Shown in pieces: positions 1 to 10,200 of a stretch of DNA of 64,000 nt. The DNA is taken from the NCBI GenBank assembly GCA_001661245.1, contig KV454018.1:776000-839999 (forward strand). Direction: 5' to 3'. The notes under the pieces are model-generated. The model searched no databases. It was not told the DNA's origin and saw nothing but the letters and a program-made list of their open reading frames with translations. A program made the translations under genes and the position numbers. Source of the DNA: Pachysolen tannophilus NRRL Y-2460. Taxonomy: Eukaryota > Ascomycota > Pichiomycetes > Alaninales > Pachysolenaceae. Numbering within the stretch: position 1 is the first letter of the stretch; each line of letters opens with the position of its first letter.

Positions 1-14
1 TTTTTTTTTATTTT

Positions 15-37
15 ATTATTATTATTATTATTATTAT
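15..37. repeat. ATT trinucleotide microsatellite
   Basis: Near-perfect ATT repeats at the very left edge of the window, embedded in T-rich sequence. Confidence 0.85.
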
Positions 38-1030
38 CTAATTTTGATCTCGAAAGAAAATAAGTAACACTTTTTTTTTTTTTTTTTTTTACTTCTTCTT
101 TTCCAATATATATAGTTTATCAAAGTCAAAAGATTTTTTTAATTTTAATTTGTGTTTTATTATTCAAACAAGAAAGAAAAAATAATTTGTAGAATGGTGA
201 TTAAAGTCCCATAAAGAAACTAGTATTTGGGAAAAAGAATGAAAAAAAACAAACTCAATTCCTTCCAAATGGGGTGGAGTCATCCTTTAACTTTGAAGTT
301 AATTGTTCTTCCAACAACGTAAGTATTCTCCAAGACCACTATTTCCAAAGAAAAAAAATTTTTTTTTTTGAAACCGGTCATCGAGAAGGCATACGTATTG
401 GTAAATAAAAATAAAACAGAAAAGATAAGATCCAACTTATATCTTTTGTTTTCTACAAGAAAATGTGCTAACTGTAAATGAATACCGTATATTTATCTTG
501 GTTCTATACACAGTATACAATTAACATAATTAACATGAATAAATAAATAAATAAATAAATATTTAAAAAAATATTTAAAAAAATAAGTGAAAAGTTTTCA
601 ATTATTCTTGAGTGAAAAAATAAATCAAAAAAAACAAAAAACAAAAAAACAAAAAAACAACAAGTCGTGCTTTAAAGCTCCAAAGTCCAAAAAAGGAAAA
701 CCTCATTTTTTTTTCCAACAAGAAAATAATTCTGCACGACTTTAATTCTGAAATTTTCATAAAAAGCAAGGGTTTTTACTTAAAAAAAAGTAGTGTCGTT
801 TTTCATGGAATACTTTGCCTCTCTCTTTTCAGTTAAGTCTTTATCTCCTCTCTTGGACTCGTGCTTTAAATTATTGTATTTGTATTATTAAAGAACCGTA
901 CAAACCGTACAAACCGGGAGAACCGCGCACGACTTCGTTTTTTGTTATGACTCCTTTTTCATCTTTAGTACGCATATTAATATGCAACGTTCATCAAAAA
1001 GGGGAAATCAAAGAAAATTTACACAAACTA

Positions 1031-1046
1031 AGCTAGCTAGCTAGCT
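1031..1046. repeat. CTAG tetramer repeat
   Basis: Four overlapping AGCT/CTAG units form a fully self-complementary 16-base run, followed by a T tract. Confidence 0.85.
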
Positions 1047-1378
1047 TTTTTTTTTTTTTTAGTTAAAAACAATTTACATCATAATGAATTGGGCTATGAA
1101 TATAGGTATATATTATTGATAATTGTGTAACAATAAGAATCCCTATTTATGCATCGAAATATATTAGATAAAAAGAAATAAAAAGGTCTATTTTAAATAG
1201 CGCATGGTCGGTAGCCAACGAGGTGGCGTTCAAGAGAACTTGTCCTTAAAAGGGTAAGATGGGTCGGGGCGGGTGGCGTTTTTTCTATATATTTAATTTT
1301 TTTTTGCTGTTGTGGCTGGCGGGGTAAAGTAGTAGAAGAAAATAAAAAATTTTATGGGAAGTAAATGCAAGATAAAAG

Positions 1379-1500
1379 ACAAGGCCAGGCAAGATAGGAA
1401 GGACACGTCAGGTCAGACCAGGCAAGACAAGACAAGACAAGAAAAGACAAGGCAACGTCAGGTCAGGTCAGGTCAGGTCAGGTCAGGTCAGATCAGGTCA
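1379..1500. repeat. Degenerate pentamer minisatellite (GGTCA / AGACA)
   Basis: The stretch is built of 5-base units. Degenerate AGACA and AGGCA units lead into a nearly perfect run of GGTCA units at about 1455-1500. The GAGT-rich stretch at 1584-1630 is a separate tetramer-like repeat. Period-5 structure gives an open frame on the plus strand that should not be read as a gene. Confidence 0.8.
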
Positions 1501-2117
1501 AAGAAACTAAATAAATTTATTATTAGTTCATGCTTAGTTTTCTTTTTCCCAATCCATTCCCGCCGCCGAGTTGTAAATTACTAAGTGAGTGAGTGACTGA
1601 TTGAGTTACTTAGTTACTGAGTGACTGACCCATAATATTCTTAGACTTGCTCTTAATTTGGAAAACTTGAAATGTATTACCGAGAAAATGTGTCATGTCA
1701 TAACATGATATTGCTTCTATTTTCTATCAATTTTTACCTTTATATTACTTTATAATAAACGCAGTAGCAAAAAAAAAGCCAATCAGAGTAGTGTATTTTC
1801 CTCGCAAACAAGAAAGAAAGTATTGGAAAAATTACGTTTAAAGGTAAAAAGAAAACCTGTTGATAGAGGAAAAATCGTGACTAATACAATAAAAACATCT
1901 TATGTTCGAGGGAAATATGAGGGAACTATGAAGGAACTACGAGGAAATTACTCGAAGCAAAATAAATAAATAAATAAATAAATATAAATAAATATAAATA
2001 TATATATATATATATATAAATATAATTTCAATATAATTTGAATATATATGACCCTTTTAATATCTAGAGTATTATTGATTCGGTCGGTTACTGTTTAATT
2101 CCGCAATTAGTTTAAAC

Positions 2118-2123
2118 ACGCGT
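2118..2123. promoter_or_regulatory. MCB-like ACGCGT box upstream of STB3
   Basis: ACGCGT, the MluI cell-cycle box bound by MBF in budding yeasts, lies about 460 bases before the STB3 start codon. A single hexamer is weak evidence. Confidence 0.3.
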
Positions 2124-2252
2124 TAATTTTTAGTTTTAGTTTTTCTTCGAAGCACAGTGTGTGTGTGTGAAAATTGAAAAATTGGAAAATAAAAATACAC
2201 CACAAATCTCTATATATTTTTATTTTCTTTTAAAAAATATATATTTCTATAT

Positions 2253-2255
2253 ATC

Positions 2256-2290
<35 letters not shown>

Positions 2291-2300
2291 GTATATATAT
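2253..2300. repeat. TA dinucleotide microsatellite
   Basis: An alternating TA run interrupted by single G and C bases, about 280 bases upstream of STB3. Similar TA runs occur at 4957-4978, 29206-29230, 33572-33590 and 48950-48965. Confidence 0.85.
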
Positions 2301-2579
2301 TGCTATTCTAGATTATATCTTTAATATTCATATTCAGGTAAAGGAAATTAACTGGTTGAGTTTCTTTCTTTCTTTTTTGTTTTTTTTTTTTTTGTTGGTA
2401 TCTTTTTAGGTTTATCGCCCATTAATTTTATCAGCGGCACGGCACCTGCCTAAATTTAATAGTATTCGAAACTTTGTTTCGACACATATTCCAATTACAA
2501 TAATAAATTAAATTTTATCATTTCATTCATTTTCATTTTTATAACGCGCTGAAATCGATCAATATTATATATATATACA

Positions 2580-4292
2580 ATGTCAACTCAGGTTTCAGCT
2601 ACCGCGGGTTCATCAACAACAACAACTACAACTGCAACAACAACAACAGCCAGTCCGACTACCGCCGCCACCTCCTCGGGCGCTGCTACTGCAGTAGGTG
2701 AGAGCGCCGGAGCGGGCGCGGGTGTAGGAGTAGGAGCGGCCGTAGGAACGGGCCTGGGCGTCGGAGCGGGCACTGCGAATATTGGTGTTGGAGTGGGCTC
2801 GGGAGTGGGCTCGGGAGTGGGAGTGGGCGTGGGCGGTACAGATAACAGAGCGGGATCTTTTACTTATCCGGAAATTCCAAGGACTTCTTTCACTTCAGAG
2901 CTAAATATTTTTAATAATGCAAATCTTTCTAAAGCAAGTGGACTTGGTAAGAAGAAATCAAGTACTGCCTCAAGAAAGAAAAAATTAGTTTCACCTTCTG
3001 GAAAATTTGAAATATCGCCTTTGTCGGACGAAAATGAAATGGCTATAATTGATGATGATGAAGAAGAAGAAGAAGAAGAAGATCAAGATCAAGAAGATTA
3101 CAAACATTCTCATAGTTTATCCAAAGCTCATCATCATGATCATCTTAATGACATCCATCAACATAATACAGTGTTATCGACTCAGTCCCCAGAAGGGATT
3201 GCTGCTGCTTCTCAAATTACTCCTAATAGGTTAGCGAATATATTGTTGAACAATGGTCCGTTACCAATTAGGCATATTACAAAACATTTATCATCACAAA
3301 TTCCAGATTTTGCCTTACTTTCGTTATCAAAGCAAAGGCGGTTAATAATGTCTGCTTTAGAAATGGGAGATGAAGAGACTGGATGTGTTTTTGAAAAAGT
3401 TGGATGGGGTCAATGGTCTGCAAAGAAAGCAGATAAGGCAGATATAGATTTTAGAAATAAAAGAGCAAGATCAAAATCAACAGGACCAGAAGAAACAAGT
3501 GTATCACCTTCAAATAGAACAACATCATTTATGAAAAATGCTGCTAGAAGAGTTTCAATTACAAACCCTTTAACTGATCCACATAACGTTAAAGTCCCAT
3601 TCAATCCTAGTTTTAATTCATCACATATCCCAAGATCTTTACATCAAGCTATTGCCTCATCATCATCTTCTGAGGATGAAAAAGACCTGGACGGTCATGA
3701 AGAAGAAAATGATCTTGAAGATGACGATGATGACGATTTAGAAGATGATGACGAAGTTTTCAAATTTGAGAATGATGATTCAACGCAAATGCCAAAATTT
3801 TCTTCAAGAGTCGTTATTCCACCACCTTCGGGTCTATCAGGACGTTCTGTAACCCCTCGTCGTGGAAGCATGAACAACAGTAATAATGGTAATAATAATA
3901 ACAGCAATAACAATAGTAATAATAGTAATAGTAATAATAATGGCAACAATAACAATTATAATGGAGGTATAAGAAAACCAAGACAACAAAGATCAAGATT
4001 GAACTCATTAGATTACATAGAAGCAACTTTAGATGGTAACAGTATTCAAGGAGGTTTAGATGCTTCCGTATTACCAGACAATTTAGTTATTAGAAGAAAA
4101 CCAAGATCTTCATTTTCAGAATCTTACTTGAGGTCAACTCCAACTCCTTCGTTAAGAGTTTCTTCAAACGAAAATGTCTCATCAATGAAATTTGAAGATA
4201 ATGATAATGACACTGATGAAGAAAATTGGAAGTCAATAGGCGCTGCAAAATTATCAGCTGCCTACACATTAATGGATTTGAGATCTATTTAA
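2580..4292 (+). CDS. STB3: Stb3-like Sin3-binding, RRPE-binding regulator
   Basis: Transcription factor of the Stb3 family, which binds the RRPE element of ribosome-biogenesis promoters and recruits the Sin3-Rpd3 deacetylase when nutrients are poor. The conserved Stb3 domain is clear at about residues 212-284. It shows the family signature RLANILLNNGPLPIRHIT, then SKQRRLI, and ends in FEKVGWGQW. The rest (570 residues) is low complexity: a Ser/Thr/Ala N-terminus, a Gly/Val repeat at about 35-90, two acidic runs and an Asn-rich stretch near residue 440. The ATG at 2580 follows an A/T leader and no upstream in-frame ATG is closer. In S. cerevisiae STB3 is next to SEC7; here only STM1 separates them. 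Nuclear function is inferred from the family. Confidence 0.9.
   Translation: MSTQVSATAGSSTTTTTTATTTTASPTTAATSSGAATAVGESAGAGAGVGVGAAVGTGLGVGAGTANIGVGVGSGVGSGVGVGVGGTDNRAGSFTYPEIPRTSFTSELNIFNNANLSKASGLGKKKSSTASRKKKLVSPSGKFEISPLSDENEMAIIDDDEEEEEEEDQDQEDYKHSHSLSKAHHHDHLNDIHQHNTVLSTQSPEGIAAASQITPNRLANILLNNGPLPIRHITKHLSSQIPDFALLSLSKQRRLIMSALEMGDEETGCVFEKVGWGQWSAKKADKADIDFRNKRARSKSTGPEETSVSPSNRTTSFMKNAARRVSITNPLTDPHNVKVPFNPSFNSSHIPRSLHQAIASSSSSEDEKDLDGHEEENDLEDDDDDDLEDDDEVFKFENDDSTQMPKFSSRVVIPPPSGLSGRSVTPRRGSMNNSNNGNNNNSNNNSNNSNSNNNGNNNNYNGGIRKPRQQRSRLNSLDYIEATLDGNSIQGGLDASVLPDNLVIRRKPRSSFSESYLRSTPTPSLRVSSNENVSSMKFEDNDNDTDEENWKSIGAAKLSAAYTLMDLRSI
2680..2850 (+). repeat. GC-rich Gly/Val-coding repeat inside STB3
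   Basis: Repeated GGAGTGGGC/GGTGTAGGA-like units encode alternating Gly, Val and Ala. The segment is much richer in G and C than its surroundings and likely varies in length between strains. Confidence 0.7.
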
Positions 4293-4947
4293 ATGTTTTT
4301 TTTTTTCTCTTGACTTTTTTTTCCTAATTTTTGCTTAATATTTTTTCTATCTTTTATTATTATTTATAGCTGCTCTTTTTCTTTTTCTTTTTTTTTTCAT
4401 TTTATTTTTTTAATTATATTAATTTTGGGGAAGGTTTTTTATAATTTATTGATTTGGGATTAATTTTTATTTTATTTTATTTTATTTTTTCTCTTTGGAT
4501 TATCTTATCCATTCAGTTAATTGTTTTATTAGTATATATTATTTTTAAGTAGATTTTTTTATAAACTAGTTTATCCAAATCATAATTTTAATTTTATTTC
4601 AATTTTAATGTAATAGAAAATAACTTTATAAAGAGTTAAAAAGATTATTTTTGTAAAATACGATTAAAAGATTATTGAAATTTACATACAAGTTTATATT
4701 TTATTTTCTTGCTTTCCATTAAAGACAAAGAAAGACAAGATAGACAAAAATACAAAAAACTTAAAAAACAGCATGATTAAATAAAATTTAAGAACTAACA
4801 AGAGGTTGAATAAAAGAATAAAAAAAAAAAAGTAATAAAAAAAAATTAACAATGGCCGTAAAATCTTTGAAAGTAAAGTAAAACTTGTCTTTTTTTTCTT
4901 TTTTTTATTTATTTCATTACTATAATTATTCTTTTCCAAATCTTTAT

Positions 4948-4979
<32 letters not shown>

Positions 4980-5162
4980 GAGGACAAAGATATCTCCAGA
5001 TATACGTAAAAATATGCCTTTTAAAAATTTTTTATTCTTGCTTGAATGGAGAGGATATGTTAAACAAATAGACAACGACAACATAGTGATATTATTTTTT
5101 TTTTTTAGTTATCGTTTTATTTTTTTAAATTTTTTTTTCCAAAAATTTTGTTTTTTTTTCAA
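4293..5162. other. Intergenic region between STB3 and STM1 (convergent)
   Basis: Two 3' flanks facing each other. Very T-rich on the left and A-rich on the right, with a TA repeat at 4957-4978. No coding region or RNA gene is seen. Open frames here are driven by poly-T and TA runs. Confidence 0.7.
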
Positions 5163-6062
5163 TTATGACAAGGTTGGGAAATTAGCATCATCGATAACAA
5201 CAGGTTTTGATGGTCTTGATGCACCTCTTGGAGCACCTCTTGGAGCCCCTCTACCTCTTGGAGCACCTCTTGAGCTACCACCTCTACCTCTTGAGCTTGA
5301 ACCTCTACCACCTCTTGAAGGTCTTGGAGCTGGACGTTCAACTTCATCAGCAAATACTGCATCAAATTCAAGGATATTTTTTTCCTTTTTATTTTTTGAT
5401 TTCAATTTCTTACCTGCAGTACCTTCAACAAAAACTTCTGTTGGTTTAACAAAAGCTTCTGCTTCTTCCCATTTATCCTGATCACCAGCATTTGGGGCTC
5501 TAATTTGCTTTGACGCAAGAGAATCTTGTTTTAATTTCATCTCAGCAAAATAATCTTCAAAAGATTTAGCAGCAGGTTTCAGTGGTTCTTCCAGTTCATC
5601 TTCAGCAGCCAACTCTTGTTCAACATCTTCTTCTGCAGCTTTTTCAGCATCAAATTCTTTATTATCATCACCCCAACCTTGTTTAACTTTCTTTTCAGTA
5701 TCATGTTTTAAAGTCTTTGGACGACGATCAGTCTTTGGCTTTGAAGAATGTGGTTTAGGCAGAGGTGGTTCTTTACCCAGATTATCATTCTTGGATCTTA
5801 AAGCAGCCTCATTACCTGTTGGTTTTGGACGATTCTTGTTAGCACGAGCCTTATTAGCTGAAGGTGGAGGAACATCCGATTTCTTTGAAGATGTAGTCTT
5901 CTTAACAACTTCCTTTGGTGTTGAAAGTACAATGGTATCATCTTCAACATCATTACCCAAGAGGGCAAAAAGATTCTAAAAAATATAAATAGTTAGTATC
6001 ATAAAATTTCTTTCCATTTTTTTTTTTTTTCAATATTAACTACTTACCTTATTGTTCGACAT
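5163..6062 (-). CDS. STM1: Stm1-like ribosome preservation factor (one intron)
   Basis: Homologue of Stm1/SERBP1, which clamps idle 80S ribosomes under nutrient stress and binds G-quadruplex nucleic acid. Exon 1 is 6062-6048 (M-S-N-N-K) and exon 2 is 5975-5163, giving 275 residues. Joining them yields a start like S. cerevisiae Stm1: LFALLGNDVEDD, then VVKKTTSSKKSDVPPPSANKARANKNRP, shown here only in part by the motif SKKSDVPPPSA. NQGWGDD-like (VKQGWGDD) and LEFDAVFADE motifs follow. The C-terminus is an RGG/RGAPRG repeat at about residues 220-260, richer than in S. cerevisiae, and ends FPTLS. The start is fixed by the splice: the uninterrupted reading frame alone would begin mid-motif. The promoter carries RRPE and PAC elements. 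Confidence 0.93.
5976..6047 (-). other. STM1: STM1 intron
   Basis: A 72-base intron: donor GTAAGT at 6047, branch point TACTAAC at 5998-5992, acceptor TTTAG ending at 5976. The phase is 0, between Lys5 and Asn6. Confidence 0.93.
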
Positions 6063-6371
6063 TTTTCCTTTTTCTAATTCACTTCTTTTGAAAAGAAAAT
6101 GTGAAGCAAGTCAACTATTTAACTCAATCAATTAACAATTAATAAAATTGAAACTAAAATTCTTTTCAAGAGAGAAAAAAAAACAAAAAAAAAAAAAAAT
6201 TTTTTTTTAATATATATAATTTTAACTTGTATTTAAATTAATAAAAATTCACCACTTTTTTTTCTCTATTTTACACCTTTGAATTGAAATCTTTTAGTGT
6301 TTTTTCACCTTTTTTTGAGAGCAAAAAAATATTTTTTTTTTTCGTCGTCGTCGTCGTCGAGAAAAAAAAAA

Positions 6372-6382
6372 TGAAAAATTTT
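6372..6382 (+). promoter_or_regulatory. RRPE element upstream of STM1
   Basis: Exact TGAAAAATTTT, the ribosomal RNA processing element bound by Stb3, about 310 bases upstream of the STM1 start. Confidence 0.5.
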
Positions 6383-6403
6383 AGTGAAAATTTGAACAAA
6401 ATG

Positions 6404-6409
6404 CACGTG
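6404..6409. promoter_or_regulatory. CACGTG E-box upstream of STM1
   Basis: Palindromic CACGTG about 340 bases before the STM1 start. This is the core site of Cbf1, Tye7 and Pho4. In some yeasts Cbf1 works with Tbf1 at ribosomal genes. Function inferred from the motif only. Confidence 0.35.
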
Positions 6410-6616
6410 TAAACATGAGTACGGATGCTACCGCAAACATCAGCAGCAAATGAGTAGTGTGAGAGCCGGTAGTTTTCCCGGTGGTTAGGCTAGGAAAAAG
6501 TGGTGGTTGCTAAATTCCTTCGCGAAGCTTCGTTGAGAAGCTTTATGGCGAGAAGTTCTAAAAGGCTACAGGTGTAATTTCCAGCACGAGCATACTTTAC
6601 CATGGATTAAAAATAT

Positions 6617-6647
6617 ATAGATATAGATATAGATATAGATATAGATA
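6617..6647. repeat. GATATA hexamer microsatellite
   Basis: About five copies of AGATAT in direct repeat, in the STM1 upstream region. Confidence 0.8.
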
Positions 6648-6788
6648 TGTATAGTTGTAAAAGAGAAATTATTTCAACATTGTAATAATGCTTGCTTATT
6701 TTTGTTCAGTTACTCATTGCTAGTCGGGTACTTTATCCAAAAATTGTTTGGTACTGCTGATCACATGAATCTCAATCTTATGCTCATG

Positions 6789-6796
6789 CTCATCGC
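6789..6796 (-). promoter_or_regulatory. PAC element (GCGATGAG)
   Basis: CTCATCGC on the plus strand equals GCGATGAG on the STM1 strand, the PAC motif bound by Dot6/Tod6 in ribosome-biogenesis promoters. It lies about 730 bases upstream of STM1, farther than usual. Confidence 0.35.
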
Positions 6797-7129
6797 TTGG
6801 TATAAAAGAATTTAGTGTGCACACGACTACTTGTTATTTCAATTAATTTGTAAGGCAGAAAAGAATAATGCGTGCGCATATACGTACGCATATACTTGTA
6901 CGCGTATAATCAATATGCGCACACAAGTATACATGCACATATATGTATTTTAAGCATATAGATAAATAGATAGATAGATAGATCTATATTTAATACTACA
7001 CTTTAATGCAATTCATTTTCTTTTTCTTTTTCTTAATTCAAAATGACATTATAATAAAACAAATAAAATCAGTAAAGAGAATGAAATAGTTCATCTAATT
7101 GATTTTTCTTTTTTTTTTAAAAATAAAGG

Positions 7130-7131
<2 letters not shown>

Positions 7132-7172
<41 letters not shown>
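7132..7172. repeat. CAA trinucleotide repeat
   Basis: A near-perfect run of about 13 CAA units just downstream of the SEC7 stop codon, likely in its 3' untranslated region. Confidence 0.85.
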
Positions 7173-7299
7173 AAAAACGCAGCATATAATATTAAAAATA
7201 AAATAAAATAAAAATAAATCAATCAATCAGTTTAGCTTTTTTTTTTTTCTTTTCTTTTCTTTCTTTCTTTTTTTTTTTTTTATTTTTTTTTTGGGTTTA

Positions 7300-10200
7300 T
7301 TAATTTGTACTCTTACCATCGTTAATATACACTGTGCCAACTCTTGTAAAAAATAATTTCATTGCTGAACGTAATTCTACAGGAGCACTTTTATCAAAAA
7401 TCAGTAAGACTAAATCATACATTGTTGGACAATTTTTAATAAAATCTTGTTCATCCAATTCGATATAACCTTGTAAAATTTCAACAACTACAGGTCTCCA
7501 TGTAGTTATATTTCTTTGTTGTTGAACTTCATCCAATACAACAAAACGCTCAATTATAGTGACACACATTGGTATGAGTATTGATGAAATATGTTCTTTT
7601 TCTTCTGCAGAAACTTTATCAGGATCACAATATAATCTAAACATTATACTGATATAAACAGCAGAAGAAGAAGATTCTTGTTTTAACAAATTAGGTAATC
7701 TTTCAATAATACCAGCATTCCATAACCTAACTCTTAAATTATAATCATCATTAAATTCACGAGAAAATTTATAACTTTTTTCCAAAAGATTAGCTAAACT
7801 TATAAGATTCTTAAATGGAATAACTTCATAAAAATGATCATCTTCAAATAATTCAGATAATGTTTCAATCATTAATAATTGTAATACAGATTTAATAACA
7901 ATAGCAGATTTTTCTTTGGATTTTTGAAGACGTTGCTCTTCCTTTAATGATTTGATATTGACTGTAGAAGATGATCCATTGGTATTAGAAACAATGTTGA
8001 AACTTACATCAAGACTACTTTCACCATTTATACTATCTTCTAATTGATTTGAGCTTCTAGTCCCACTACCACTACCACCACCATTATTGTTACCATTATT
8101 ATTATTCTTATTATTACTATTACTATCATTCTTATTGTTGACTGAGCTTACAGTAGCATCATGGTTTAAAGGATCGGCTTTAAACAATTCCTTTGCAGTT
8201 GTCAAATCAAATAATTGTGCAAAAGCATCAGAAATCTTGTCCCAATGATGTTGATCAAATTTACTCAAATTTTGTGTAATCAATTGTTGAAGACAAGATC
8301 TTCCAATCCTGGCAATTGTATCGTTCTCTTGACATATACAAGAAACTAATAAATTCAAATAACCATCCAACATATTATTTAAAGTATCAAAGTAATGAGT
8401 AAATAATGCAATCATATTTCTCAAAGCTTGGATCAACGTAGTAGAAAGCCAAACAGACATATCATCATTACTGTTGAATTGATTAATTTCCCATCTTCTA
8501 CTCAATACACCAAAAATAGGAAATAATAATTGATTACAAACTTTAAACCAAAAATCTGGCTCAAAATGACCACCATATTGAACTAATGAATCAAACATAA
8601 AATTTAAAGCCTCAGATCTAACTTCTAAATCTTCACCAGTCATGATAACATCATGATATCCAAATAAAATTGGAAACCATAACTTCACCAATAAGTCTTT
8701 ATCATCACCATTATCTAACATTACTTGCCTTTCTTCATCTGTTCCAAAACTCAATTTGGAAACTTTTTGAATCAATTTCTTTAATGTAGATAAAGCAAAA
8801 AGGCTGGATTTTTGAAATTTTTGATTCTTGGCCAATTCTGTAAAACAAGTAACTAATTCCACAAAAGCTCCTTGAGAATATACTTTTATAAAATGTTCTT
8901 TATTAATCTTGCTTGCAATGTTAGTTACTTTCGCAACAATTGTTTCATTAGAATCCTTTGCTGCAACATTAAATGCACCAAACATAGTAGTCCAACCGGA
9001 TCTAATCTTATCAGCTTTGACTTGGATCATATAACCTAATGATTCTAAAACTCTCTCTTTAACATCTGTAGCAATATTATTAGTGATGATATATTCAAAT
9101 GGTTTTAAAAATTCTTTTTGGAATTTAAAATGAGATAATTCTTCAATTTCAAAAAATCTCATTGATAACTGTCTCAAAGAATCTAAAGCAAAAAAGACAA
9201 TAACTTTGTTACTATGACACCCAAATTGATTAAAAGTTTCACCCATAACTGACCATAAAGCAGACCATTGCACTCTAATACGGTCCATGTTATAATAACA
9301 AACATCAACCATTTTTTGTAAGGCAAACATTCTTGGACTTTCACTTTGTCCTGAAGAATCAATTTCTTCACAAGAAACTTCTGATAAGGCTTTTACAAAA
9401 TCAATAATGGCATCACCGGCAAGATTACTACTTGCAGTGAAAACTTTATCAACTGCAACTTCTAAATCTGTTGAAGTGATCATCGGTAAAACTTCTGGAT
9501 TCAATTGTTGATTTTGGAAATGTTCAAACGCTAACTGTGAAGGAGTTTGCTTCTTGGATGATAATGACGTGGCTATAGATATAAAAAAATTCCCTGAATG
9601 TGTAGTGGAATGTGTTTTAGAACTATCCATTGAACTTCTATTGGCCAATCTTGCTATGGCAACATCTGGAATAGCTCCAGAATCGACACCTTGAGCCAAT
9701 AATTGTAATCTCTCTATTTGTGATATAGAAAGTATTATTTCTTTCCATGCTTCTTTCAATGTATTTCCTTCCAATATTGCAATTTCTAATAAAGTATAGA
9801 TAGCTGTAATATTTTTTGGCTTCATTTCCTCTAAATTGTTTAAATTTGCAAACTGAACTAATGCACCAATAAATGAAGTTCTAGCATAATCTAAATCAAA
9901 CATACATGCTATATGAATCGATAATTTAATACCTTGAAGACATATTTTATTTGTATCTTCATCTTCGTATTCTTTAAATGGAGGTGTTAATCCTGCCAAT
10001 ATTGACATCCATAATGTATCAAAAATAGATTTAACATGTTCAGAATGAGGAGATGCAGAGTAAAATACAACTTTACTTGACTCACCGGATCTTGACAATT
10101 TACCTAAGGTTTTCACCAATTGTTCAGTTTTGATGGACATTTCTCTTGATGCATGCATATAAGCTTCCCTACTTACATCCTTTGAACCAAAGAATCCTGT

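Larger units (their letters stand above)
1..2579. other. Intergenic region upstream of STB3, no gene seen
   Basis: About 2.6 kb without a credible coding region. It holds A/T runs and several simple repeats: ATT repeats near the left edge, an AAAT run at 538-560, a CTAG tetramer run, a GGTCA pentamer array and a TA run just before STB3. Short open frames here lack ATG starts or are made of repeats. I see no tRNA box pattern. It probably contains the STB3 promoter and the end or promoter of a gene outside the window. Confidence 0.7.
6063..7299. other. STM1 promoter and SEC7 3' flank
   Basis: About 1.2 kb upstream of STM1 and downstream of SEC7. It holds a GTC repeat (6343-6359), an RRPE, a CACGTG box, a relatively GC-rich unique block (6420-6600), a GATATA microsatellite (6617-6647), an exact PAC element, alternating purine-pyrimidine DNA and a CAA repeat (7132-7172). 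No protein gene is seen. A non-coding RNA in the GC-rich block cannot be excluded. Confidence 0.6.

Noticed and set aside
1190-1280. Possible tRNA or small RNA in a GC-richer stretch
   Set aside because: No A-box/B-box pattern and no cloverleaf could be drawn by eye.
815-1583. Two short open frames (815-1036 and 1354-1584) in the left intergenic region
   Set aside because: No similarity to known families; the second is produced by the pentamer repeat, and composition is unlike the real genes around.
3814-4026. Open frames antisense to the STB3 Asn-rich region and similar antisense frames in SEC7, SLA1, SSC1 and PRB1
   Set aside because: They are shadows of codon bias and trinucleotide repeats in well-identified genes on the other strand.
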